Of a DNA stretch of 64,000 nucleotides, positions 35,801 to 46,600 are shown in pieces; positions within the stretch are counted from its first letter, which is position 1, and each line of letters starts with the position of its first letter. Both the position numbers and the translations under genes were made by a program. The stretch comes from Mortierella alpina. Lineage: Eukaryota > Mortierellomycota > Mortierellomycetes > Mortierellales > Mortierellaceae. The stretch covers positions 992,001-1,056,000 of the forward strand of contig JANATF010000003.1 in the NCBI GenBank assembly GCA_029449245.1, written 5' to 3'. The notes below the pieces were generated by a model. The model worked only from the letters and a program-made list of their open reading frames with translations. It had not been told where the DNA came from and ran no database searches.

Positions 35801-37913
35801 TGGGTTCTTGATCTTGAAGCTGTGAGGTGTGTATCCAGTCCAGTATTCGTGAAACTCTTCCTGACCCAGCCGCGTTTCTTCTCTGATCGAAAGAGCTCTT
35901 CCGCTTGGAGATTGTTCTGAGACGTTTAACGAAGAGTCGGCAACTCTGCTATTCCGCCGCTTTTTGTTATACTCTTTGCGAGATATGACCTCACCCGTCT
36001 CCTCGTCCTCGACCAAGTCCTCTAGATCGGCGAAATCGGTTGTATTGTCAGAGTTCAACGTGCCCAAAGAGTCCAGTTCCTCGCCATCCGAAATGGTCTC
36101 TGGCCAGTGTATGTCGCTGCCTGGCTTCAAGCTCGCCTTGATTAGATGTTGTCGTGCATCATCTTCAACCTTGATCACCTCGGGTCTAGTGTCGGGTTGG
36201 ACCAACTTTAGTCCGTTTCTCTCATTTGTTCTATCGCGATCATCGCCGTCAAAGCCTTGAGTCTGTAATACGGATCGCTGGCTGGACTGGCTCCAGGATG
36301 CTTCGTCCTCGATCTCGGCAAATTTGGCCATGACCTTTTCGATCGACTCGTTCTCATCCATGTAGGCCTCGGGAAGGTTGATGAGCAAAGAGTCATCGTC
36401 CTTTTTAACAGCAGGCCGGGCAAGAGGTTTGGCATGAGGTTTGGGTGCAATGGCTCGTGGTCGGGTGCTAGACTGTCGAGGGGATCGCAAGGGCTCTCCA
36501 GATGCCAAGGTCGGCTCCTGCTGAACTTGCGGTACCTTGACCTCCTCAAACTCGATATCATCATCGTCATCGCTTTCCCAGCCTTCCTCGTCTTCACCTA
36601 TGACCTCCTTCTTATCATCACCTTCGTCATCAGAGTCCAGATGGACTGGCTTATCTGCGGTCACTCCAGAGGTTGGTTTCTTGCCTCCCAAGACCCACCC
36701 GCCGTCTTCGTTCCTGACTAGTATATACTGTCGGTTTCTCTGAGAGGCGATTCTTCCGGGTTTTGTAGCGGTCTCTGCTTTGCTGACTGTTTGATTGACG
36801 CTGAGTAGCTTGTGGGTCACGATGTTTCTCCTGATCACACCCTGGACCTGCAGCTTTGAGAAATCCATAGGTGTTTCGGAAAGTCGAACCATTTCCTGAA
36901 CACGCTCATAGGATGTCACTCTGGACCTCAGGCGGATATCATGCAGAATCTCGTATTGCATCTCGGAGGGCAATGCCTTGAAGACCTCGGAATCAATGTT
37001 GGCGACACCGCTCTCCTTTTTGAACTCTTCCAGGAAGGAACTGACTTCGTCGTCGGGTTGGTATCCAAAGCGTTCATCATGGCTGCGGATCTTTGCAAGT
37101 GTGTCAAAGTCCACTTCCATCGGAGGAAGCATATACTTGTCCTTGATCTTCTTGGCACGACTTCCGGCGACAACTGCTGCTGCTTCCAGTTCAAGATCCT
37201 CATTGGACGGTTCTGCAACATCATTCGTGAGATCATCCAAGTACTTTGGATTCTCGGCCGAGTCGTGTACAACGTTGTTCAGTTTGTCCTGCTTTTCCTG
37301 TTCCTTTCTTTTCCTACAGGCATGCAGTTGTCGAGAAGAGCATGTCAACAAACGACGGGCTAGCATTGCAAAGTGGTGCAAACACCAACACGCGTGGTAT
37401 TACCTCGCGGCCTTGCGCTGTTCCAGGGCGCGAAGTCTTAGCTGGGCAGCCAGTAGTTTCTCGGCGGTGCGCTTGACCATGTTTTCATCGTGTCTCTTTC
37501 TCTTGCGTCGTTCGAGCTATTGTGTGACATGAACGAGATCACTGGAGGTGAGTAGACCGCCAAACCCGCCAGAGCAAAAAAAAAAAAAAAAAAAAAAAAG
37601 GGAAAAAAGAAAAAAAGAACGAGACAGGACGAGTGGGGTAATCACTTACGATTGTCAGCCGCTTGAGTGCAGGCGTACCGCCGTCAAAGACAAATATAGG
37701 CCTGATGTTGTAGTAGAGCAGCTTGCAGATGCGCCGAAAGAAGCCGAGAACGTGCGCGTTTCCGAGAACTTGGCCGTCCTTATCGCGCATGCCTCGTAGG
37801 AACTGATGGAGCCAGATGCTGGCATCGATGGCGAGCTGCTTGTTGGCCAGGGTCTCGAGTTTGATGGGCCGCGCAACCGGGTGCAGGAGCTCCCACAGAC
37901 CCTTTACTCCCAT
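32856..37913 (-). CDS. RAD2: Nucleotide-excision-repair endonuclease Rad2/XPG
   Basis: Four exons: 37650-37913, 37404-37516, 34079-37313 and 32856-33986, joined in frame to about 1,580 aa. This structure-specific endonuclease makes the 3' cut in excision repair in the nucleus. Exon 1 is the XPG N domain ([45 protein letters not shown]). The I domain near residues 1030-1170 has [21 protein letters not shown] and [14 protein letters not shown], with all the metal-binding acidic residues. A very acidic spacer of over 900 residues separates them, as in XPG. The C-terminal exon is Lys/Ala-rich with likely nuclear localisation signals ([25 protein letters not shown]). It is longer than yeast Rad2 (1,031 aa) and human XPG (1,186 aa). 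A poly-A tract (37577-37599) sits in intron 1. Confidence 0.93.
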
Positions 37914-38524
37914 AGTTGGTGGCGGATCGAATCAACCAGGAAAATAGAGAGTCGCTACTTCTTCGAAAGCGCGCACGGAAGGGATATTTGGGAACAAGGA
38001 GACCGCTGAGGAGCCCAGGGCCACCCTCGAGAGACTGACAGGCAGGGACACCTGTGGCGCGGTGCGGTGTCTAGGGAGTGCTGGTGCGGTGTACTGTACA
38101 GGGCGCGGTGTGGGAGGAGAAGGGTCAAACGAGCGTAGTGGGCGGAGCTTGATTTCGAGCGAGGGAATGAATGCGACTGGAGCAGCTGATGACAAGCGGA
38201 TAACAGGCGGATGACAGGCGGAGAGAGTGGCAGGCCGGCAATGCAGGTTTGATGAACAAGAGGCAGCGGAAGAGGGTGGTTTGGGGAGGAGACACGGGAG
38301 AAGGGGCAGGAGAAGGGACAGGAGAGAAGGAGAATCGAGAGACGAGGACGACGTCCGTGGGATTGGCGATTGGGGGACATCACTTGCTCATTGCGCAGGC
38401 GAACAGCGATGGTGGCGGTGGCTTCGATGGGGCTAGGAAAACCTTTTTCTTTTTTTTTTCTTTGAGCACATACTATACACTGTACACAAGGACACACGGA
38501 CACAACGACACCATAGCTGACGCG
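37914..38524. promoter_or_regulatory. Divergent intergenic region between RAD2 and coiled-coil gene
   Basis: About 610 bases between two outward-facing starts, so it must carry both promoters. G-rich and GGAGA-rich sequence lies at 38270-38350 and a T run at 38444-38460. No defined site is recognised. Confidence 0.5.
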
Positions 38525-39301
38525 ATGGACACCATTGCAGCACTCCAGCAACTGGACCAGGAATGCATCTCGTGGGCTAACCACCACGCCCACTCTTGCA
38601 ACCTCATCGCATCCCTCCTCAACATCACCCGCCAGCGAGAGCAGACCCTGCACCAGTGGCAGCTGCAGCAGCAATCGGGAAAGGCGCTCAGCAGCAGCAG
38701 CGCGCAGGGCAAGAGCAGCAGCACACTCTTGCCATCCACCTCACTGCAGCTGCTGGTACACAAGCAGTCGCTGGAGGTAGAGTCCGTCATTGCACAGCTC
38801 TACGATACCATCAACGTCTTCAAGAACGTCGTCCAGGGCCTCGTCACACTCGAGCGCCAGGTCGAGACCACCCTCCAGCGGATGGACATTGGCACACTCC
38901 TCGACACCACACACTCTCGGGCACGGCACCCTTCAATACCTGAATCTATAGCAGAACCACAGCAAGCCTCCTCTTTCGTCAGTATACCCTCAAAGCCCCT
39001 TTCAACAACAGCCGCAGCGCCCGATCCCTATTCAAATTTCCGACTGATCGAAGCGGCAGAGATCTCCCCCCTTGAAGTCCTGGATTGGGTCGGCAGGATC
39101 CGAGCCATGTACGCCCAGGAACTCAGCCTAAAGCAGTCGCAGATACATCCCGCCATGACAGCGCTGGACCGCTTCGAGGCATTGGCCGATCTGCAAAAGA
39201 ATTGGGGGCTACAGACGAGGATCGATTTTGGACTGGAGCAGGAGATCGTAGAACGGATCAAGGCGTACAGACGAGTGCGAGAATTTGCCTCGAGATCGTG
39301 A
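38525..39301 (+). CDS. Coiled-coil protein, function unknown
   Basis: 258 aa from the ATG at 38525 (MDTIAALQQLDQECISWANH); the frame is open further upstream through G-rich promoter-like sequence, which I exclude. Helical heptad-like stretches occupy residues 1-60 and 75-130. A conserved-looking C-terminal helical part contains ISPLEVLDWVGRIRAMYAQE and ends in basic helices. No enzyme motif, signal peptide or membrane segment. The size and helix content would suit a subunit of a nuclear or cytoskeletal complex, but I recognise no family. Confidence 0.65.
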   Translation: MDTIAALQQLDQECISWANHHAHSCNLIASLLNITRQREQTLHQWQLQQQSGKALSSSSAQGKSSSTLLPSTSLQLLVHKQSLEVESVIAQLYDTINVFKNVVQGLVTLERQVETTLQRMDIGTLLDTTHSRARHPSIPESIAEPQQASSFVSIPSKPLSTTAAAPDPYSNFRLIEAAEISPLEVLDWVGRIRAMYAQELSLKQSQIHPAMTALDRFEALADLQKNWGLQTRIDFGLEQEIVERIKAYRRVREFASRS

Positions 39302-39765
39302 GGCGTGATCTCATACCTTGACAATAAAGAGATCAAGCATGACGACAGAAAGCGATTGCCATTACGTTCAAGATCAATCATGGATATGTACCCACGAGGA
39401 GATTCTAGACACCTTTTGCATCCGTGCCTGGATGCAGACCAGGACGCGGAGGAAATGGGAGGAGGGAGTCATGGAGGTATGGAGCGGGTCTTTTACCTTT
39501 TTCCCTCTCTCGCTCCATTCTTTTGCAGCATTGTTTTTCCTGTTCTCCGCACCTTCCTTGTCTTCCTCGTCACTCCAACATCCATCCCACATTCTAAGTC
39601 CTCCTAGAAAAAAAAATACATAGCGTACTTTTGAAGAGGCAAATTCAACATAGCACTAGACGTTGCATTTTCTCCTGGCTGACCAAACATCAGATCCCCT
39701 CCCCCCCACCACCGCCACCTCACTATACCTAAATAGATATATCAAAATAGCAACGTAGAAACGAG
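39302..39765. other. Intergenic, no gene recognised
   Basis: Short region with pyrimidine-rich sequence (39490-39600) and a C run near 39695-39710 just before the next start. Confidence 0.5.
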
Positions 39766-41853
39766 ATGCCTTTCCACGAGGAGAACGAGTACCCGCACCT
39801 TGGCCCCACCACTCCCCGCGGTGCCCATGCAAAGTCCCGCTCCAGAGCCTCCTCCACTTCCTCCCACCACTCCTCCTTTGACTCTTCCAATTGCCCCGGC
39901 GGTGTCCTCAAAGCTGTTCTCGAGTCCTCACTTCACGCCAAGCAGTTCTACGAAGACCTCCTCCTCTCTGAACCGACCTTCCTTCGCGACCTGGACCTCA
40001 CCCTCGCCTGGTGCACCACCTACAATGACCTGAAGATCCTCCGCGACGCCGTCCTCAAAATCCCTCAGATCCTGAAACTACGACTCGACTGTCAGAACCA
40101 GCGCGGACCCAGACATGAAATCGTCCACCGTGGCAAGCGTGCCAACCCGCTCGTTCACATCATGATGCAGCACAAACACCTGGTCCTAATCGACTTTGTG
40201 GGCGTAGAGGGATTCTTCTCTAGATCTTCTCTCTCCAGCTTTTATCCAGACCTAGATAACCCCACACCCGGACCCGGTGTGGCCTCTGCAGCAGACAGAG
40301 CCCATTCGAACGGACATGCTGTTGTTTCGCCCACGCAGACCTACCTCCGAGAAGTCCACATCGACGGCGACTTTGATCCAAAGGCTCATGCTCAAAAGCT
40401 CCAAATCCTGCTCGACCACTCGCCTCGCTTATTGGCTCTCACGCTCTCGTGCAAGGACTTAGAGTTCTGCAGCACTGTACACACTGTCCGGGAGCTGGTC
40501 GAGCCCTTCAAACACTTTCGGTTCCTGGACCTGACCTCCCCCTTATTCACCGTAGCCCTCGATCGTCAGGACCCAGCCTGTTCCTTCGCAAAATTTCCGC
40601 AACGGGAGGATATCAAGGCCGGCATCGATAACCCTCTCAATGTGATTGAAAAGCTAGGTCCGGATCTGGAGACCGTGACGATTGACGAAAGTTTTGCAGA
40701 CGAGCATTGCCACGCCTTGGAGCGGCTGACCAAGGAAAGGAGCAAGCTAAAGTTGATCGAGATGAGAATTGGATTTGCATTACTCACCAATAGTGCAATC
40801 ACAGAGGAGGGGCAGCAGAGTTTAACAAAGATCTTGCGACGGGACCCACCTCTGCTACAGCAATCTCAACCGCAACTGCAACCGCAACCGCACCAGTCGC
40901 TGGCAGTAGGACAAGGGTACCTGCAGGTTCCAGGACACCATCCTCCATATCCAGCACAACAACAGCAACCGCAGGTACAACAACAACCGACAGAGCTTAT
41001 GTTTGCTCTTTCGCACGATCGCGCCACCTGGTTCTCCTTCCTGGGCGGCGTCCTAGACCGCGCCAGTGCTATCCGCATCAGCAACCACAACCTGAACAAA
41101 TGGCTTCCATTGTTAGAACTATCTCTGAACAGCACCACCACAAGCAACAATGGCAACAACAGCAACAACAGCAACAACAGCAACAACAGCAACAACAGCA
41201 ACAACAGCAACAACAGCAACAACAGCAACAACAGCAACAACAGCAACAACAGCAACAACAGCAACAACAGCAATGACAACTATAGCAATGGCTACAATAG
41301 CAAAGGCAGCCCGAGCAATCAGGCTGGCAACTCCCTCGATTTGAGCCTTCTGTCCATTAACGGATCACGTATGGCCAGCCCTTCCAGCACCCACCATCCT
41401 TCACCTAACCCAGGCACCCAACCTCCACCCCTGCCAATAGCCACCTATGCGATTCGCGTCCTCGAGATCCGAGGCACCGGCGGGGATCTCTCCTCTTCCA
41501 CCGTCGCCTCCCTCGCGTGTCTCCTCTCACTCGCAACTCACATTGAAGTCCTTAGCCTTGCTGCGTTTGACATCAACCACCCTGCAGATTGGGAGATGAC
41601 TCTCAAAGCCGTCAGTCTCTCGGATCTCAAGGAACTAAGTCTTGAAGAAACCAACGTGGATGGTCACCAAATAGCATTGCTCATGAACCGCATGCCCATG
41701 CCAGCTCCTACGTCCGTTGTGGGACAGGTGAAAATGAACACGGTTCCTTTAAAGTTACTCCACCTCACAAAGACGAACCTCAAACCCCAGGACGTGACAG
41801 GATTACGTGCCGCTATGCAAGAAAGAATCCCAAACTGCCGACTTGTTTTATAG
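39766..41853 (+). CDS. Leucine-rich-repeat-like (RNI-type) protein with Asn-Asn-Ser tract
   Basis: Intronless, 695 aa. A Ser-rich N-terminus precedes a long part with irregular leucine-rich repeats: LLALTLSCKDLEFC, HFRFLDLTSPL, DLETVTIDESF and, near the end, HIEVLSLAAFDI, DLKELSLEETNV and LKLLHLTKTNL. These fit a ribonuclease-inhibitor-like solenoid, usually a protein-binding scaffold. The repeats are interrupted by a Gln/Pro-rich loop (residues about 365-410) and an Asn-Asn-Ser array (about 460-502). No F-box is visible. Partner and role are unknown. Confidence 0.75.
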   Translation: MPFHEENEYPHLGPTTPRGAHAKSRSRASSTSSHHSSFDSSNCPGGVLKAVLESSLHAKQFYEDLLLSEPTFLRDLDLTLAWCTTYNDLKILRDAVLKIPQILKLRLDCQNQRGPRHEIVHRGKRANPLVHIMMQHKHLVLIDFVGVEGFFSRSSLSSFYPDLDNPTPGPGVASAADRAHSNGHAVVSPTQTYLREVHIDGDFDPKAHAQKLQILLDHSPRLLALTLSCKDLEFCSTVHTVRELVEPFKHFRFLDLTSPLFTVALDRQDPACSFAKFPQREDIKAGIDNPLNVIEKLGPDLETVTIDESFADEHCHALERLTKERSKLKLIEMRIGFALLTNSAITEEGQQSLTKILRRDPPLLQQSQPQLQPQPHQSLAVGQGYLQVPGHHPPYPAQQQQPQVQQQPTELMFALSHDRATWFSFLGGVLDRASAIRISNHNLNKWLPLLELSLNSTTTSNNGNNSNNSNNSNNSNNSNNSNNSNNSNNSNNSNNSNNSNNSNDNYSNGYNSKGSPSNQAGNSLDLSLLSINGSRMASPSSTHHPSPNPGTQPPPLPIATYAIRVLEIRGTGGDLSSSTVASLACLLSLATHIEVLSLAAFDINHPADWEMTLKAVSLSDLKELSLEETNVDGHQIALLMNRMPMPAPTSVVGQVKMNTVPLKLLHLTKTNLKPQDVTGLRAAMQERIPNCRLVL
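41147..41272 (+). repeat. Coding microsatellite (AACAACAGC)n, Asn-Asn-Ser
   Basis: About 13 nine-base units inside the LRR-like gene. Copy number changes would keep the frame. Confidence 0.95.
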
Positions 41854-41992
41854 ACTAGAGAAGGAGGAGAAAAAAACACGAAAATAACAAACTGTGCTTT
41901 GGTATATAGTATCTAAAGCCAAAACAAACACAAAGTTAGTCTCCATACGGTCATGTCCGCACGCCCGCTCATACCATAATATACTTACTAAA

Positions 41993-44900
41993 CTAAGTCC
42001 GACGCTGTCGGGGGTTGCCCTCGCATCGTGGATGTGGGCGACATGAAGGTGGGACCAGCCGGTGCTGCGCCCGCATCTTACTGCCCCCTCGCCGACTATG
42101 GCCTTTCAGCCGAGAACCAACGCAGGTGCCAGCGTCCCCGATTAACATGATCGGCAGAACAGCCGGCGACCCACCATGATCAGGGCCTTTGTTCCTGGGC
42201 TGATTAGCCGGTGGAGAATCCCGGGGAGCTATATATATATACATCCATATTTGAAGTTAGTTTACGCAAGAACATCACATAGAGTTCTAACACTTATAAT
42301 AAAAGAGAGTCTTACCTGCGCTGACAGCCGCCTTTTGAACGTGACATCTCTCATCAGCACAGACCCGCTTCCAACATGTGCCCGTTCTGAGCCGAAGCGT
42401 CTGGGTGTCCCTGAGCCGGGCGTTGCTCAGTTCAAACCCCCGCAGCGTCTCCGCCGCCTCCTTCCTGATCGAGTGTGCCTGGTCAATACTAGCCATCGTG
42501 TCCGTCCATGACAGCGACGCCTTCTTCGTCGAGACAGATGCCATGGCTTTGGTGACTGTCTCTGACTTGGCCAATTTCCGCATTCTCCTCCTGACCACCA
42601 CCTTCGCGTGCGAGATCTGGTCAATTTGCTGTGCTGTCATTCGGTAGCTCTTGGGAAGCTTTATGAACGTGTCATTGGTCGTCTCAGTCCCTGGCTTTGG
42701 CTCTGGTTCTGACACGGTGTCTGGGCTGGGATCGGTGCCTTGGCTTGGGCTGGGATCGGGGGCCGGCTTGAGATCAGAGCTTGAATACAGTATGAGAATA
42801 GTAGATAACGTTAAGATCCAATGTGGTACGATCCGAAATGATCATTGTATGAATTCAACACCACTGACTTGCCTTGTAGCCTGTCGAATCTGTTCAGATG
42901 GCTCTCAATCTGAGGCAGCGTGAACCCCACGGTCTCCGACATGGTCACCAAGCCATAATCCGTTCCACCAAAAACCAACTGCCGATCCTTGCCTCTGCAG
43001 TTTTGGAGGAGCTGACTGATGTCCATTTTGTCGGCTCGATCCTCAACGGCTGGGTGATCCCAAGTCGGAATGCTGTCCCTCACAGGCGCGGAACCTGCTG
43101 ACGACTCGGAATTTTCCTGTACAGGGGCTTTATGGACTTTGTTCCAGTAGTACTTTTCCCTTCGCGCCAACCTCAGCTTCTCCTGGAGCGGAGACAGGAC
43201 CTTTCTTGCCTCTCTGACACTTATCCTCGTCATGCATAAAGCCTCGTAAGACTCTTTTGTCCGCTCCTTCTTTTCTGTCTTGACGGCTTCACTCTGTTCT
43301 TGGACCAACCGCGCTACCTGGGCCTTGTGATGCTTGACCACCGTCTCCTGCTCCTTCACGTTATCAGCGCAACGTTCTGCTTTGGTGTACACTTGCCGCT
43401 TTGTCAGGCCTGACCGGTGGAACCCTCTTGTCCAGTAATTCCCGGCTGTGCCTGTGCGATTCTTTTTACGCTGGTCGTACCTGCTAGTCACCGGGTGCCG
43501 CTGAGTATCGCCGTCTTTTGTCAGGACTTCTCCCATGATTTGCACCGAGAGCTCGTCAACTATTGTGATCCTAAATGATGATCAACAGAATTGTTACTCC
43601 TGGTGCTCACTCGTTCACATTCATCGATAGATTTTGAAGCCGATAATAGAGGTCAATCAAGGCTGCTTACCTTTGCGCAAATTGAAGGCCGTGCTTCCTA
43701 CATATCCTTGCCACCTCATCCATGTCCAAAAACGACCCCAGCACAACGTCCTTGTTGGAAGGTGGGGACGTCACGGCCTTTACGCTGGTTATGGAACTGC
43801 CATTGGCGTCCCGAATGTCAAACTGGTTTTCGTTCTCCGAACAAAAAACCTCATAGAACCCCACTGCTCCTAAATGCAGTGCATGGACTGAGCCCGTCGA
43901 TAGCTGCGGAGCAATCCTTCTAGTGAATTCAGGATATCCACTCGCCCGCAAAATGGCATTTCCGAGTAGAACGAAGGGAGCGCGCAACGCCACGTGGGCC
44001 AGGGGCTTGTCGGGTTTAGTGCCCACCAAGGCGGGTCGTCTTTTGGGCGTGTAAGGTCGGAAAAGATGGGCCAGCTCCGCAACCACACTGCACTCCTTGT
44101 CCGTAAACTCGTCCTTGGCGAATCCTGAACGACGTACCCAGCCCATGTCAATCTCTTCGTCAATGTGGGGCGACTCTACAAGCTTTTCAGCAGTGCTTGC
44201 AAAGCCTTCAGACGAGTGCGGTTGGGCTCCTTCTCCGTTGATGTTGGGTCGTCCTCATCATTCTCGAACAGAGCGTCAATGTCATCCACAGTTAACAGGA
44301 TCTCGTCCGAGAAATCGTCCACAGGGGCTTGAGAGGATGCCGCAACCTGTTCCTGCGAGGGGAGCGTGCCCATAGGAGCCTGAACGGACGTTGCGGGCTG
44401 ATCGAGAATTGGAGGCGCCAGAAGGGTCGGCGCTGGAGCGAGGTCATTGGGTGCCTTGCTTGGGTCAACGGCGCTGCCTTTTAAAAGTGCCTCCTCCAGT
44501 TGTTCTTCAATAGACGGGAGATTAACCTGGACATCAACTGGTTTCACCACAACTAGGTCGATCAGCTGCTTGGCTATGCCCTGTACCCGTGAATAGCTGG
44601 GATGGGAGGAGCAAAGTAGAGGGGCCAGTTCGTCGCAAAGGTGCCTGATCCTCATCTTCCACTGACTCTGGCTCATAGCTTTAGGTTGTTTGCAATCCCC
44701 CGCCTCTTTTGAGCTGCCTGCAAGATCCTAACCTTGTTCTTTTTCTCTCGTTCAAGGGCCAGACGAATGCGAAGGAGGATTCTGAATGTGTAGTCCATGC
44801 ACCGTTCGTACGGTGATCCATCCCAAAGATTACCCACTGCGGTAGCAAGTGTTTTTAGATGCTCTGTGATGGTGCTTGAAAGCCCTGCAGGAGACGACGA

Positions 44901-45781
44901 CTGAGACAAGGGCGAGATCTCGGACAGCTCGGAGATCAACTCAACGATCTTGTCCCAAAGGGGGTGCTTGCTGTCGGCATTGGAGCCACTCACGCCAAAT
45001 AAGCGGCGTACAAAAACTGAGGCACTGAGCAGAAAAGATCTTGGTCAGATCTGCTAGAGGCTCGGACTTTTTGTCTTTGAGGCTACGCTCTGAGGCGCCC
45101 TGAAGCAGATCGGGTAGCTCAGCGACTTGGACCAAGGGGTGGATCTCGGCTCGGAAAACAAAGTCGGATGGAAGTGCTTTGCGTATATCAAATGTATGTG
45201 TGATGGGTTCTGGCAGTCCGATCTCACCATTTAAACGGCCGCTGGCAAGCTGCATTTGAATGAAGAAGCAGAACTAGGTTAGCGCATTTGTTCAGTTCCA
45301 GTACTACAAATCGTGAAAGCTGTACCAAGTCATTATTACTTACCAAAAGGGTAGCCTTTTGTACCACAATAGAGACCTCGTTCAAGATGTCGGTCACCGT
45401 GAGTTGCCGCTGGCGCGTTATGGACACGATGTTATCGTACATGGGCAAGATTTTGGTCCTAAGGATTTGCTTCAGGGTGGCTGGGCAGGTTCGTAAATCT
45501 CTTTTGGACGTATCGCTGCAGTTGTTCGGATCGGGATCATCCACTGGTGTTTCCGCTGTCGATACAGTCGCTGTGGAAGGGCCAGGGGCGGCTGATGAAT
45601 GTCCAGAAGTAGAGCCAGCACTGGAAACGGATCCTACAGAAGAAGTGGGGTCAACAGAGGATAACGGACCAGCGGAAGAGGAACCAGCGGAGGCGGACCC
45701 GACCGCAGTCGAGGAACTCACATTTGCATTCCCCTTTTCGCTCATTCTCAACTCATCACTCGCCCCTTTCATCACTCTCAC
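41993..45781 (-). pseudogene. Fanzor/TnpB-like nuclease gene, truncated and frameshifted
   Basis: Minus strand; start at 45781 or 45745. Splice-consistent segments: to 45344; 45249 to about 44180 (broken frames) running on to 43671; 43570-42873; about 42779-42316; 42199-41993. A Ser/Thr-rich N-terminus leads to a helical region, then a basic coiled region (KRQVYTKAERC...), then VFGGTDYGLVTMSETV, which fits RuvC-I with its Asp, and [21 protein letters not shown], the motif shared with the relic at 12.6 kb. The frame ends soon after, so the zinc ribbon and RuvC-III are missing. Three one-base shifts lie in homopolymers: T5 near 45012, G5 near 44695 and an A run near 44180. One intron has a GC donor (AAG/GCAAGT at 42872). 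Family by motif recall; activity is not expected from this copy. Confidence 0.65.
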
Positions 45782-45838
45782 GACGACTCATCACACAAGT
45801 ATGATAATCGAGCCCCCAAAACACGACCAGATTGACGA

Positions 45839-46320
45839 GTGCCTCCAGAAATCTGGGAACGGATCTTTGGTCGCCTATGCCCATCCCAACTAACCCGGCT
45901 CTCGATGGTCAACAAAACCTTAACAAGATCATTTACTCTATGTCAGTGTGGTCCTACATGTTCTCAGTGGCCTTTGAGCCCGCGATGCGACTTCGCACTC
46001 TTTGCAATATGTCTGAATCCAAAAGCTATATGTGCACGAGCAGCCTGTATGTCTGTGAGAAGTGTCTTAACTACACCTCAGTGAAGGCCTTGTATGAAGG
46101 GACTGGGGGCTATCGGAACACTGATCGACTTCCAAAGAAAAGTCTTGCACCAATGCCAACATTGAGCAGAGACAATCTCATATACCTGGGACAAGAAGTC
46201 AACGTGAACTGGACTATCTGGATGTGCCCACCCTGTCGTGAAGCAGTACGTTCGACGCCTGAGGTTGGTGACGACGAAAAGACCATCCGTAGGATCCGCT
46301 GGTATCGAGAGCAGCCTTGA
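45839..46320 (+). pseudogene. F-box protein gene with one-base frameshift
   Basis: One frame gives a clear F-box (PPEIWERIFGRLCPSQLTRL, then SMVNKTL). At about 45920 the sense continues in the next frame (NKIIYSMSVWSYMF...) to the stop at 46320. The second part has paired cysteines (CEKC, CPPC) suggesting a zinc-binding C-terminal region. F-box proteins select substrates for SCF ubiquitin ligases. An intron at the joint is unlikely because no donor and acceptor fit. The gene start is not clear; the upstream frame has a stop just before the F-box. Confidence 0.6.
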
Positions 46321-46446
46321 AAGGGATTCTGGCATGCAATGGCCTGCAAGTCACCAGTGGTGAGCAATCAGAATCTGAACAAACCATAACAAGGAGGGCG
46401 TAAAAGAGAGAAGACGCATGGGCACAAGGAGGGAGAGGCGAGACGG

Positions 46447-46600
46447 GCATGCTGCATGAGGGCACTGCGGGAAAGACAAGAAAAAAAATGCTGCATGGGG
46501 CCGCTGCGGGATGGGCGAGAAAAAAATGCTGCATGAAGAAAGCAAAGGATCGGCCAAGAAAAAAAATGCTGCATAGGGGCACTGCGGGAAAGACGAGAAA
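46447..46600 (+). repeat. Minisatellite of about 39-bp units, array 1
   Basis: About four imperfect units with the core ATGCTGCAT, GGGGCACTGCGGGA, AAGACGAGAAAAAA. The same unit recurs at 47924-48010. Confidence 0.85.

Noticed and set aside
40866-41279. Minus-strand poly-leucine frame
   Set aside because: It is the antisense of the Asn-Asn-Ser array in the LRR-like gene.
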